From Mycobacterium angelicum (GTDB taxonomy: Bacteria > Actinomycetota > Actinomycetes > Mycobacteriales > Mycobacteriaceae), in contig NZ_MVHE01000008.1 of the NCBI RefSeq assembly GCF_002086155.1, positions 88,362 to 152,361 on the forward strand: a stretch of DNA of 64,000 bases. Direction: 5' to 3'. The translations under genes were made by a program, and so were the position numbers. The notes under the pieces are model-generated. The model made no database searches. It saw only the letters and a program-made list of their open reading frames with translations, and was not told the DNA's origin. The stretch's first letter is position 1. Every line of letters starts with the position of its first letter. Below are positions 53,295-62,150 of the stretch, one piece after another.

Positions 53295-54292
53295 GACGCA
53301 CCCGCCCCCAGCCGGGCCAGCACGGGCGCAAGCAGATCCGGCGTCAGCGCCAGGTGCTCGATCTTGGGCAGATTGGCGGCCAGTTCCTTGACCGCCAAGC
53401 CCAGCAGGGTGGCCTCGGACAGGTCGCGGTAGGCGGCCAGCCGCGCGGCCTCGGCGGTAGCCTCCGCGTCGCCCATCAACCGAGTGGCTTGTGCCTTCGC
53501 CTCGGCCAGCTGTACTTCGCGGCGAGCCTGCGCTTCGGTGGCGATCGCGTCAGCGGCCCAGGATTCCTGGGTTTTCAGTCGCTCATTGGTGCCGTTCTGG
53601 GCAACCAGTTCCTGCTCGCGGCGCGCAAGTTCGATCTTGGTCTGCAGCTCGTTCTCGCCGATGGCTCGTTCCCGTTCCACGGCGAGCGCCCGGCGCTCGA
53701 ACGTGGCGCGGTCCGCCTCCTGCTGAACCTGCTCGCGGGTCGGTGTCTGCAGCGCGCGTTCCACCTCGGGCTCGGGACGAATCGCCACCACGCGAACCCC
53801 GATCACCGCGATACCGGTTTGGGCGAGTCGTGTGTCGTTGGCGAGCCCCGCGGCCATGCAGTCACGCACCGTGCTGATCCCGTCCACCAGCGCCGTGGCC
53901 AACATGGTGCGGGCCAGTAGGGCCAGCCCGTGCTGCTGTGCGGATTCGGTCAGTATTCCAGCTACCTGTTCCAGGGGAGCTGATCGCCAGTAGCCGGTTT
54001 CGGTGTCGATCGAAAAGTCGATGCGCTGCGCGGCCAGCGCGGGTTTGGCGATGCGGTAGGTGACGGTGGCTTGTACGGCCACGTCCTGGAAGTCGGCTGT
54101 CCGGGCGTGGAATAGCAGGGGCAGTTCGCGGTCGTCGAGCGGGATCTCCGACATTGCCGCGGTCAGGGGAAGGAACCAGAACGCCAGACCGGGTCCATCT
54201 TGTACAAGCTGGCCTCCGCGCAGTGCGCGGATGTGTGAGGTCGGTTCTACGCGCAGGTGACGTAGCAGTGGGTAGCGGGTGATTACGGCCAT
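53291..54292 (-). CDS. SPFH/band 7-domain protein
   Basis: About 333 residues from the ATG at 54292, with GGAGG eight bases upstream; a GTG at 54301 is too near that site. The SPFH domain is at about 20-190 (VQATVTYRIAKPALAAQRID, IGVRVVAIRPEPEVERALQT), followed by a long Glu/Ala/Arg coiled coil (VERERAIGENELQTKIELAR) and a C-terminal segment. No N-terminal membrane helix is evident, so it may be peripheral. SPFH proteins form large ring scaffolds at membranes. Coupled to the NAD-kinase-like gene by ATGA. Confidence 0.85.
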   Translation of the reverse strand: MAVITRYPLLRHLRVEPTSHIRALRGGQLVQDGPGLAFWFLPLTAAMSEIPLDDRELPLLFHARTADFQDVAVQATVTYRIAKPALAAQRIDFSIDTETGYWRSAPLEQVAGILTESAQQHGLALLARTMLATALVDGISTVRDCMAAGLANDTRLAQTGIAVIGVRVVAIRPEPEVERALQTPTREQVQQEADRATFERRALAVERERAIGENELQTKIELARREQELVAQNGTNERLKTQESWAADAIATEAQARREVQLAEAKAQATRLMGDAEATAEAARLAAYRDLSEATLLGLAVKELAANLPKIEHLALTPDLLAPVLARLGAGAS

Positions 54293-54312
54293 GATGGCCA
54301 CCTCCTTCTTGG

Positions 54313-54367
54313 TTATCGTCGCAGTGACGATAAGGGCAGAGATGACTTTTCGTCAATCCGACGATTA
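54313..54367. promoter_or_regulatory. Two matching palindromes between SPFH and nrtR-like genes
   Basis: Site 1 (54313-54333): TTATCGTC, five bases, GACGATAA, a perfect inverted repeat. Site 2 (54347-54367): TTTTCGTC, five bases, GACGATTA, the same palindrome with mirrored single changes. Centres are 34 bp apart. Both lie in the 85-bp divergent promoter, between the SPFH and regulator start codons, and are strong candidates for the operator of the encoded NrtR-like protein. Confidence 0.68.
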
Positions 54368-54377
54368 CTCTGGTCGA

Positions 54378-55118
54378 ATGTCGCACTCCGAGCCGAACGA
54401 CTATCCGCCGGTAGCGGTGACCGTCGACCTGGTGGCACTGACGATCCGTGAAGACGAGCTATGTGCGCTGGTGGTCCGCCGCGGGCAGGCGCCATACGCC
54501 CGCCGGTGGGCGCTACCCGGCGGATTCGTTCGACCTGGCGAGGACCTTCACGAGGCTGCCGCCCGTGAGCTGATCGAGGAAACCGGTATGCCCATCGACC
54601 GGCTGCATCTGGAGCAACTGGCCAGTTACGGTGCACCGCAACGTGATCCGCGTATGCGAGTGATCACCGTCGCATATCTGGGCCTGGCACCCGACCTTCC
54701 GGTACCGGCCGCCGGTGGCGATGCGGCCGGTGCGCGCTGGGCACCCGTAGCCGAACTGATGAGGACCAGGCTCGCGTTCGATCACCGCCAGATCCTGGCC
54801 GACGGCGTGGAGCGGGCTCGCGGCAAGCTTGAGTACACCCCCCTGGCGACCACCTTCTGTCCGGATGAGTTCACCGTGGCCGAATTACGCCGGGTCTACG
54901 AAATCGTTTGGGGCACAGCGCTGGACAGCCGGAACTTTCACCGCAAGGTCACCGGAACCGAAGGATTTCTGGTTCCTACCGGGCAAACCACTACCCGCGA
55001 CGGTGGCCGTCCGGCGCAGCTCTATCGCCCCGGCGAATTGCGGTACCTGCACCCGCCGATGACGCGCGCCAGCATCCCTGAGCCCGCGAGCCGCAGGTCA
55101 GCGGAAACGGATGTTTAG
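54378..55118 (+). CDS. NrtR-like regulator (Nudix domain plus winged helix)
   Basis: 246 residues from the ATG at 54378. The Nudix domain at about 10-140 has the box GEDLHEAAARELIEETGM and RRWALPGGFV. The C-terminal winged helix is at about 150-230 (LEYTPLATTFCPDEFTVAEL, RRVYEIVWGTALDSRNFHRK). This is the architecture of NrtR, which senses ADP-ribose and represses NAD synthesis genes. The frame is open to 54279, but that would run through the operators, so the ATG at 54378 is preferred. The stop overlaps the convergent dehydratase gene by about 20 bp. Confidence 0.86.
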   Translation: MSHSEPNDYPPVAVTVDLVALTIREDELCALVVRRGQAPYARRWALPGGFVRPGEDLHEAAARELIEETGMPIDRLHLEQLASYGAPQRDPRMRVITVAYLGLAPDLPVPAAGGDAAGARWAPVAELMRTRLAFDHRQILADGVERARGKLEYTPLATTFCPDEFTVAELRRVYEIVWGTALDSRNFHRKVTGTEGFLVPTGQTTTRDGGRPAQLYRPGELRYLHPPMTRASIPEPASRRSAETDV

Positions 55119-56123
55119 CGTTGCCAGGCCGAAAATCTTTCGGCCACCGGACTTCGCGGCGACAATGACGACACCCGTGCGGGTATCCGGGTCCAGCGAC
55201 TTGATCCGGCCGCTGTACTCGATGTCTGCGCCGTCGATGGCCGCCACGATCGCGGGCGCAGACAGCCGCACCGCGAACCGCGTCACCGCTCCGGGGTCAC
55301 CCGACCACGTCGAGACGAATCCGGCACCCAAGCCCATGGTGAGCATTCCGTGGGCGATCACATCGGGCAGCCCAGCGAGCTTGGCGAGGTTCTCGTCCCA
55401 GTGAATCGGGTTGGCATCGCCGGCCACCCCGGAATAGTTCACCAGGTCGCCGCGGGACAGTCGGGCGTGGTGGACCGGTAGCTCGTCGCCGACCTTCACG
55501 TCATCGAAGGACGGCGTTCCTGGCGCGCGGGTCGCTTCGGCAATCTTCACGTCACCCTCGGGACGTACCGTCTTGTGGTAAGTCGCGTCGGCTTCGTCGC
55601 TTGCGAGGATGTTCACGTCGTGCATCATCGCCCGCTGCACCACCGCCTTGACCGCAGGATCGACCTCGTCGGCCCGGACGCCGACGACGGTGGTGTGCAA
55701 GGTGTGCACCCGCTCGCCGGCTGGATCGGTGAAGGTATTGGTGACGGTGATGAGGTCTCTGCCGGCAACCCGGCGCACCGATGACAACTCGACGTCGATG
55801 TGCAGTTCGTCGCCGGCCACGATCGGGCGGTGCTGCTCGAAGACTTCTTCGGTCTGAACGTAGGTGTCGTACCCGACGACGACGGTCTCGAACATGCGGC
55901 GATTGCAGGTCATGCCCGGGACCGACGTGAAGGTCAGCGGCGCCACCAGATCCGAATAACCCAGTCCAGCGGCGGCGGCGACGTCCCAGTGTGCGGGGTG
56001 ATAGTCCTGCACTGCGCGCGCGTACTCGCGTAGCTTCTCGCGGCCGACCAGGTAGGTGCCGTCCATTTGGTAGTAGTGGCCGACCCGCGATTCGATTGCC
56101 GACGCTTCTGCTGCTGCAGTCAC
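55098..56123 (-). CDS. Fused HadA/HadB-type (3R)-hydroxyacyl dehydratase (MaoC-like)
   Basis: About 341 residues from the GTG at 56123. The N-terminal half is HadA-like (YYQMDGTYLVGREKLREYAR and VPGMTCNRRMFETVVVGYDT). The C-terminal half is a HadB-like hot-dog domain with the hydratase motif YSGVAGDANPIHWDENLAKL, then GMLTMGLGAGFVS. The pair makes a double hot-dog dehydratase in one chain, acting on hydroxyacyl-ACP or -CoA esters. The open frame reaches 56273, but the segment before the GTG shows no features. Convergent overlap with the nrtR-like gene. Confidence 0.85.
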   Translation of the reverse strand: MTAAAEASAIESRVGHYYQMDGTYLVGREKLREYARAVQDYHPAHWDVAAAAGLGYSDLVAPLTFTSVPGMTCNRRMFETVVVGYDTYVQTEEVFEQHRPIVAGDELHIDVELSSVRRVAGRDLITVTNTFTDPAGERVHTLHTTVVGVRADEVDPAVKAVVQRAMMHDVNILASDEADATYHKTVRPEGDVKIAEATRAPGTPSFDDVKVGDELPVHHARLSRGDLVNYSGVAGDANPIHWDENLAKLAGLPDVIAHGMLTMGLGAGFVSTWSGDPGAVTRFAVRLSAPAIVAAIDGADIEYSGRIKSLDPDTRTGVVIVAAKSGGRKIFGLATLNIRFR

Positions 56124-56313
56124 AATTTGCTCAACTGTTCTATGGCCGATTAATGAGCCTGACCAAAGCACACTAGCCTGCGGACACGGCGGACACACAC
56201 GCCGACGGTCGTCGCCGGTTTGCGCAGGTCCCTCCCTGCAACGCTCCCGGTGCGATAGAACGGTAGGAGCCACCAGGCCGCTTCACCCTAAAACCGCAAA
56301 GAGGAGTTCAGTT

Positions 56314-57129
56314 ATGCAGTCGGTCAGTGGACTCAACGTCCTTGTCACCGGGGCCGCGATGGGCCTTGGCAAGCTGTTCGCCACCAATGCTGTCAAAGAG
56401 GGAGCTGCGGCGGTGGTGCTTTGGGACGCCAACGAGGCCGCCCTGAAGGAAACCGCCGCCGAGTTGGAGGCGGCTGGCGGCACGGTCCATTACGAAATCG
56501 TCGACGTCACCTCGCAAGACCGCGTGGCCGAGGCCGCCAACCAGGTCCGCGCCGAGGTCGGCACGATCCACGTGCTGTTCAACAACGCCGGCATCGTGCG
56601 TGGCAACGGCTACTTCTGGGAGAACCAGCCGCGCGACTTCATGCTCACCATGGAAGTCAATTCCATTGGCCCCATGCTGGTCGCCCGGGAGTTCCTGCCG
56701 GCGATGATCGAATCCGGCACCCAGTGTCGTCTGGTCAATATCGCATCCTCAGCCGGACTGAACGCCATTCCGCGCATGGCCGCCTATGCCGCGTCGAAGT
56801 GGGCGGCGATCGGCTTCTCCGATTCGGTGCGGCTAGAGCTTGAACAGGCCGGCCACGAGCAGGTCAAGGTCACCACCGTATGCCCGACCTACATCAACAC
56901 CGGCATGTTCGAGGGCGCAAAGGGCATCCTGTTCACTCCGATGCTCAAGCAGGAGGACGTGGTCGACCAGGCGTGGGCGGCAATGCTCAAAGGCGATTCA
57001 TTCGTCATCATCCCGTGGACGTCGAAGATGAATAAGGTGCTCAGCGCCGTGCTGCCGGTGTGGCTGCGCGATGTGTATCTGCGGCGCGTCGGCGTCTACA
57101 ACTCGATGGACGAGTTTTCCGGGCACTAA
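56314..57129 (+). CDS. Short-chain dehydrogenase/reductase
   Basis: 271 residues, ATG preceded by AGAGGAG. Cofactor motif TGAAMGLGKLFATNA, FNNAGIVRGN, catalytic Ser in NIASSAGLN and YAASKWAAIG. The C-terminal part (CPTYINTGMFEGAKGIL and WTSKMNKVLSAVLPVWLRDV) is typical of classical SDRs near retinol/acyl reductases, with a hydrophobic end that may contact the membrane. Divergent from the dehydratase gene by about 190 bp. Confidence 0.88.
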   Translation: MQSVSGLNVLVTGAAMGLGKLFATNAVKEGAAAVVLWDANEAALKETAAELEAAGGTVHYEIVDVTSQDRVAEAANQVRAEVGTIHVLFNNAGIVRGNGYFWENQPRDFMLTMEVNSIGPMLVAREFLPAMIESGTQCRLVNIASSAGLNAIPRMAAYAASKWAAIGFSDSVRLELEQAGHEQVKVTTVCPTYINTGMFEGAKGILFTPMLKQEDVVDQAWAAMLKGDSFVIIPWTSKMNKVLSAVLPVWLRDVYLRRVGVYNSMDEFSGH

Positions 57130-57142
57130 GTTTTTCGGGGCA

Positions 57143-57799
57143 CTAAGTCCGGCCGCTGGTCCGACGTTCTAGACCGCGATCGGGCGCGCTCATATCTCCG
57201 GTTTCGGGTGTGCCGTCGGCGAGCGCGTAGCGCAGGTGCACGGAGCCGCTCGGCGCGGCTACCGGCGGCTCGAGGAGCGTGACGTTGGTGGGCACCGCGC
57301 CACCGTCGAACACCTTCTTTCCGACGCCCAGCACTATCGGGTGCACCCACAGGTCGAGACGATCGAAGAGCTTCTCGCGCAAGAGGGTCTGCACCAGGTT
57401 CAGGCTGCCGACGACCTTCACGTGCTCGTGCCGGTCGCGGATCTCGCGTACAGCGTCGGCCAGATCCGGCCCGAGTTGCGTGGAGCCGGCCCACGACAGA
57501 TCGGGCCTGCCGCGGGAGGCCACGTACTTGGGAATGCTGTTGAACAGGGTGGCCATCTCTGCGTCCTCGCCGACCTGTTGGTGTGGCCAATACGCAGCGA
57601 AGATGTCGTAGGTCCGCCGCCCGAGTAGCAGGGCGTCGGTGCCCTGGTAGGCGGCACCGATCTGCGCGCCGGTGACCTCGTCTACCAGGGGCGCCTGCCA
57701 GCCGCCGAACGGGAATCCCACCGGATCCTCGTCCGGGCCACCGGGTGACTGCCCGACGAGGTCGAGGGTGGCAAACAGCGCGATATGGATGAGGCCCAT
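57143..57799 (-). CDS. Dihydrofolate reductase family (RibD C-terminal-like) protein
   Basis: 218 residues. RibD_C fold: MGLIHIALFATLDLVGQSPG, LLLGRRTYDIFAAYWPHQ, KVVGSLNLVQTLLREKLFDR, WVHPIVLGVGKKVFDGG. Such proteins are NADPH-dependent reductases of unknown substrate and are often stand-alone. A tandem repeat TTTTCGGGGCACTAAGT-like duplication at its 3' edge (57118-57148) marks the border with the SDR gene. Confidence 0.87.
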   Translation of the reverse strand: MGLIHIALFATLDLVGQSPGGPDEDPVGFPFGGWQAPLVDEVTGAQIGAAYQGTDALLLGRRTYDIFAAYWPHQQVGEDAEMATLFNSIPKYVASRGRPDLSWAGSTQLGPDLADAVREIRDRHEHVKVVGSLNLVQTLLREKLFDRLDLWVHPIVLGVGKKVFDGGAVPTNVTLLEPPVAAPSGSVHLRYALADGTPETGDMSAPDRGLERRTSGRT

Positions 57800-57887
57800 G
57801 GCTTACTCCCGATGAGTCGATTGTCTCCGTCGGCAGGTAGACCCGCACGCGCCGGCAAAGTCATCGCTCGACGGGCAACCCAGCCGG

Positions 57888-58232
57888 CTACGACCGCCGA
57901 TAGAACACGTCACCCTCGACGGTGATCGTCGACTGGTTCACCCACACCACGTTGAAGTACACCGGCGCCGGACGGCGAGTTTGGCTGCTGATGATCGTGA
58001 GGATGCCGCCACGGGAAGAGGGATTCCACTTGCACGGGCCCGAGGTGGTCGGCACCCCGGCGCCGTTGGCCAGCGAACATCCGCTCGCACTAACCAATAG
58101 CTGCTCGGAGCCATTGGCCGTGGCCCAAAAACCCACCGGCGCCGCCGCGCCGTCCGCATGCGCCACACCGGTGGTAACGGCAAGCAAACCGGCGGCCAAA
58201 CCCGCCGCCGCAAGGTACTTCTTGGCCCTCAT
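57888..58232 (-). CDS. Small secreted protein of unknown function
   Basis: 114 residues with a clear Sec signal peptide (KKYLAAAGLAAGLLAVTTGV, cleavage after AHA). The mature ~88 residues have two cysteines (SGCSLANG and GPCKWNP), suited to one disulfide, and the pattern PVYFNVVWVNQSTITVEGDV. I recognise a general pattern of small secreted mycobacterial proteins but no named family. Preceded by a reasonable GAGG site. Confidence 0.72.
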   Translation of the reverse strand: MRAKKYLAAAGLAAGLLAVTTGVAHADGAAAPVGFWATANGSEQLLVSASGCSLANGAGVPTTSGPCKWNPSSRGGILTIISSQTRRPAPVYFNVVWVNQSTITVEGDVFYRRS

Positions 58233-58349
58233 CGTGTCTCCTCGATACGTAACCGGACACGACTAGATTCACGAGCACCACTTGACGGATCCTTGTTCTT
58301 TCCTTGGTGCGGCATCCGCGGCGCCACGCACGACAAAAGAAAGCAGACA

Positions 58350-58607
58350 TTGACCGGACTACAGGGCAAGATCGCATTGGTCACCGGAGCTTCCTCGGGC
58401 CTGGGCGCAGCAACCGCGCGACTGTTATCCCTCAGGGGTGCAACGGTTTTCGGGGTCGCACGAGACACCGAAAAGCTCGCCGCTGTATTCGCCGGCGTTG
58501 ACAACGGCGCCTACGTGAGCACGGACATAACCTCGCCACAAGCCTGCGTCGCAATGCTGGCCGCTGGAACCCCGTTCCTGCACACAGTTTGGCCGATTTG
58601 TGGTTAG
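58350..58607 (+). pseudogene. Truncated short-chain dehydrogenase, N-terminal fragment
   Basis: Starting at TTG 58350, the frame reads TGLQGKIALVTGASSGLGAA and continues through LLSLRGATVFGVARDTEKLA to about residue 68, a proper SDR cofactor domain. It then changes abruptly (AAGTPFLHTVWPICG) and stops. The catalytic Tyr/Lys part is missing. The break near 58555 probably is a deletion or recombination junction with the adjacent protease fragment. Confidence 0.7.
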
Positions 58608-58613
58608 GGGTGG

Positions 58614-58865
58614 TCATCGGCGAAGGGCATGTGGCTGTTCGATGATGAATGCTGAGGCCAAGGAGTTGGTGCCGAAGTCGATGAGTGCGTAGTCCGGGCC
58701 TCCGGTGCGCGGCGGCGCGAATACGGTGCGCACGGAGTCTCCGGTTAGCCCGCTGGGCTTGTCGCGTGCATAACCGGATGCCGGGTTGGCGCGGCAGTGC
58801 CCGGCGGTGAGGGCATAGGTGTGAAAGTCGGTGGCGTCGGTCTCGATTGGCGCCACCGAGGACAT
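58614..58865 (-). pseudogene. Trypsin-like (S1) protease fragment
   Basis: 83 codons with the catalytic-His motif ALTAGHC and the Asp-region motif DYALIDFGTN of chymotrypsin-fold proteases. There is no signal peptide, and no GDSG serine motif: the frame stops at ALRR where the sequence meets the SDR fragment. An in-frame stop lies just upstream of the first ATG. Reads as an internal piece of a secreted serine protease-like gene. Confidence 0.6.
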
Positions 58866-59112
58866 CCCGGCTTGCTCAAATGAGACTCACACGAATGGGC
58901 CATCGCGGCATGTGGCGGGTACTGTTGTTGCGCGCATATAGGGTAGGGGGGTATGGTATGGCGGTGGCGAAGTGACCGCACGTCCGTACGGGCCTGTCTA
59001 GACAAATAGCCAGGTTTCGCAGTGGACATGGAGAGGCGTACCGAGCTGGCGGGTGAATGACGATGACCTTAAGCGGCGGGAGGTCAGCTATTGAGAGGGC
59101 AAGTGAGCAGAC

Positions 59113-60162
59113 ATGCGCGCTTTGACGGTAGAGCCCGGACGGAAGGGCTCTCTGCGGGTCACCGACCTGCCCGAGCCCACGCCGGCAGGCAACGAGCTAT
59201 TGGTCGACGGGCTCGCGGTGGGAGTCTGCGGTACCGACAAGGAAATCGCTTCCGGCGAGATCGGTTGGGCGCCGGAAGGCTCGCCGTGGATGGTCCTCGG
59301 CCATGAGTCGCTCGGTCGGGTCCGTCAGGCGCCGCAAGGCAGTAGCTTTTCGTCCGGTGACTTGGTGGTCGGCGTGGTACGTCGCCCTGACCCGGAGCCC
59401 TGCGGGGCATGTGCCCGCGGCGAGTTCGACAATTGCCGAAACGGCGGCTACGCGGAACGCGGAATCAAAGAACTGCACGGGTACGGCAGCGAAACATGGT
59501 GCCTAGACGAGGATTACGCGGTTCGCCTGGATCCATCGCTTGACAGCGTCGGCGTCTTGACCGAGCCCACCTCGGTTGTGGTAAAGGCGTGGGAGCAGAT
59601 AGACCGAACCGGAGGGCGCGGTTGGTTTGAGCCTGAGCGCGTACTGGTCACCGGCGCCGGAACAATCGGGTTGCTGGCCGCACTGATCGCCCGTCAACGC
59701 GGTTTGGAGACTCACGTCGTCGATCTGGCGACCAGTGGGCCCAAGCCGGAAGCCGTTATCGCGCTGGGGGCGGCGTATCACACCGGGGACATCGATTCAA
59801 TCGCTAAGAAAGTCCGTCCGGACATCGTCATCGAGGCCACCGGAGTAGGCAGTGTTGTGTTCGACGCGATCCGCAACACCAACTTCTATGGCGTCACCTG
59901 CCTGCTCGGCTTGCTTTCCGGCGTGCACCAGGTGGACGTCGACGCCGGCATCCTTAACCGGGACATCGTGTTAAAAAACGATCTAGTGGTCGGGTCGGTC
60001 AACTCGAATCTCCGCCACTTCCGGGAAGCCGCCAACGTCTTGGCGCGCGCCGACGAGCCCTGGCTGCAGCGATTAATCACTCGGCGGGTACCGCTGGCGA
60101 GGGCCATCGACGCCTTCGAATCGGATACCGATCAGGTTAAGGTGGTCATTGAAATCAGCTGA
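59113..60162 (+). CDS. Glucose 1-dehydrogenase-like zinc alcohol dehydrogenase
   Basis: 349 residues. Medium-chain dehydrogenase: zinc ligands in GVCGTDKEIASGE and LGHESLGRV, a Cys-rich lobe PCGACARGEFDNC, cofactor domain VLVTGAGTIGLLAALIARQR, and EPTSVVVKAWEQI. The layout matches archaeal/actinobacterial glucose dehydrogenases rather than typical alcohol dehydrogenases. Probably NAD(P)-dependent oxidation of a sugar. It precedes an MFS exporter by about 200 bp in the same direction. No Mtb equivalent at this position is recalled. Confidence 0.85.
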   Translation: MRALTVEPGRKGSLRVTDLPEPTPAGNELLVDGLAVGVCGTDKEIASGEIGWAPEGSPWMVLGHESLGRVRQAPQGSSFSSGDLVVGVVRRPDPEPCGACARGEFDNCRNGGYAERGIKELHGYGSETWCLDEDYAVRLDPSLDSVGVLTEPTSVVVKAWEQIDRTGGRGWFEPERVLVTGAGTIGLLAALIARQRGLETHVVDLATSGPKPEAVIALGAAYHTGDIDSIAKKVRPDIVIEATGVGSVVFDAIRNTNFYGVTCLLGLLSGVHQVDVDAGILNRDIVLKNDLVVGSVNSNLRHFREAANVLARADEPWLQRLITRRVPLARAIDAFESDTDQVKVVIEIS

Positions 60163-60360
60163 CGGCCGGCGATACGGAATATGGAAGGGAATCGCTCCGC
60201 CCGCAAATCTAGGGCCGTTGCGAAGCAAAGTTGTAATGACCGCGATGCGCGGCACCATAGAGCCTGCCTACGCAGAATTTCCTGGACGGGATTTAGCCGT
60301 ATCTGACGCCGTTTCGCATTTGAGTTCTCTTATTTCCGTGACTGCTGCTCAGGCGGCACA

Positions 60361-61569
60361 GTGGGACTAGGTCAGCCCGCGATTCCTCGCGGCGCAATCT
60401 TTGCGCTCGCCCTCGGCGGATTCGGTATCGCGACGACAGAATTCGTCCCGATGGGGTTGTTGCCTAGCATTGCGCACAACTTCAGAGTGACCGAACCACA
60501 GGCGGGGTATGTTGTCAGCGCCTACGCCCTGGGGGTTGTGGTCGGCTCTCCGATAATTGCTGCGGTGTCGGCCGGGATATCACGCCGCGTCCTGCTTATC
60601 GCGCTCATGGTCGCGTTCACCGCGGGCAACGCAGCTACAGTGTGCGCCCCGGGCCCTGAGGCCCTGATGCTGTCCAGGTTCGTTGCCGGACTCCCCCATG
60701 GCGCCTACTTCGGCGTGGCGGCTCTAGTGGCGGCGCATCTCGCTGGTCCGGGTAACCGTGGCCGAGCGGTCGGTCAGGCAATGCTGGGCCTAGCGGCAGG
60801 CAACGTCGTTGGTGTGCCGTCCGCTACATGGTTGGGCAACGCAATGGGTTGGCGGGCGGCATTTGCCGTTGTCGTGGTGAGTGGCGCATTGACGGTGGCG
60901 GCCTTATTGCTTTTCCTGCCGGATCTGACAGACATTTCGGTGACGAGTTTTGTCACCGAGCTCACAGCGCTCCGCCGAGCTCAAGTGTGGTTCGCATTGC
61001 TCATTGGAGTGGTGGGCTTCGGAGGAACATTCGCCTTCTATACGTACATCAGCACCACCCTTACTAGTGTGTCTGGCCTTCCAATTCACCTAGTTCCCCT
61101 CGCATTGGCTATTTTTGGGCTCGGCATGGTGGCTGGAAATATGCTCGGCGGCTGGATGGTCGACCGAAATGTGATTCTGACTATCACAACAGGTTTGGCT
61201 TTGGTTGCTATATTTTTGACGATGTTCGTCCTACTAGCCGACATTTATTGGGTTGCAGTGGTTCTGGTGTTCATGATCGGGGTCTCGAGTACATCGCTGG
61301 TGCCGGCGTTGCAGACTCGGCTCATGGATGTAGCTGACGAAGCCCAGACGTTGGCTGCCGCCCTCAACCACTCGGCGTTAAACGTCGCCAACGCAGGTGG
61401 TGCCTGGTTAGGTGGGTTGGTGATCGCGGCAGGTTATGGTTATCGAGCTCCATCATTGGTAGGCGCGGGGCTGGCGATGCTTGGCCTTGGAGTGCTGATG
61501 ACGTCGGTGCTGTACGAACGCCACCAGTCGCCGCGAACCGCTGCGACAAATGAGTGCCCTGCTCGGTAG
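60361..61569 (+). CDS. MFS transporter, DHA1/AraJ-type exporter
   Basis: 402 residues from the GTG at 60361, with twelve membrane helices. It begins GAIFALALGGFGIATTEFVP, typical of AraJ/chloramphenicol-resistance-like DHA1 exporters; motif A is degenerate (SAGISRRVLLIALMV), with FVAGLPHGAYFGVAA in helix 4. Codon usage is clearly more A/T-rich than the backbone (many TTG, TTT and ATT codons), suggesting recent transfer. Substrate unknown; it may export a sugar or drug. The ribosome binding site is weak. Confidence 0.88.
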   Translation: MGLGQPAIPRGAIFALALGGFGIATTEFVPMGLLPSIAHNFRVTEPQAGYVVSAYALGVVVGSPIIAAVSAGISRRVLLIALMVAFTAGNAATVCAPGPEALMLSRFVAGLPHGAYFGVAALVAAHLAGPGNRGRAVGQAMLGLAAGNVVGVPSATWLGNAMGWRAAFAVVVVSGALTVAALLLFLPDLTDISVTSFVTELTALRRAQVWFALLIGVVGFGGTFAFYTYISTTLTSVSGLPIHLVPLALAIFGLGMVAGNMLGGWMVDRNVILTITTGLALVAIFLTMFVLLADIYWVAVVLVFMIGVSSTSLVPALQTRLMDVADEAQTLAAALNHSALNVANAGGAWLGGLVIAAGYGYRAPSLVGAGLAMLGLGVLMTSVLYERHQSPRTAATNECPAR

Positions 61570-61646
61570 CAAAACCCACCGTGCTCGGTCGTGGACCGCA
61601 CGCGTTCCGCACATCAACGCGTCGAATCGCGGTGAGACTAAGGGTG

Positions 61647-62150
61647 TCAGCGATTACCTTGTGCCAGCTGCCCGTACACGGCGACCACGACGGTGCGGTC
61701 CACGGTGTTCACCGACCGCACGCCTCTAGCGGTGTCCGCGCAGTCGCGCACAATCGCGAGAGACTCGGGGTCGTAGTACCACTGCTTGATCAGTTCGAGG
61801 CTGCTGACTGACGGCGCCGGGTTCGTGGCATCTGTTTGGGTGGCTCTACCGTGGAGGCGTGCTGCATTCGCCCGGTCCTGCGGTGTAGATCCGTTAGAAC
61901 CAATGTCGTCGTTGATGTTTCGATTGTTGAGTATGTCATCGGCCTGCTATTGGGCAGCCAGGGTGAGCGAGCTATTGTTGACGACGTCGTTGGTGCAACC
62001 GGCTTGATGCGGGATTGTGTACGGGCCGGATAGGACGCTCTCGTTGAGCCGTTTGTTGTCGGCACGGGCGGACGGGATCGCCATGGCGGCGACCGGCGCC
62101 AGAAGGGCGACACGGCGGATTACACCGGGTCGAAATGTGAAACTAGCCAT
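61647..62150 (-). pseudogene. CAP-domain-like secreted protein with one in-frame stop
   Basis: A continuous minus-strand frame of 167 codons from ATG 62150 to TGA at 61647, broken only by one TAG at about codon 67. It has a signal peptide (VALLAPVAAMAIPSARA), then DNKRLNESV, YTIPHQAGCTNDVVNNSSLT, LAAQ, stop, QADDILNNRNINDDIG, GSTPQDRANAA, and IKQWYYDPESLAIVRDC, NTVDRTVVVAVYG. The family I remember has Trp after LAAQ, so the stop may be TGG to TAG. Either decayed or a sequencing error. Confidence 0.65.

Noticed and set aside
57118..57148. Short direct repeat at the SDR/RibD-like border as a transposon target duplication
   Set aside because: Only a roughly 14-base local duplication (TTTTC, GGGCACTAAGT) with nothing between the copies; simple slippage explains it.
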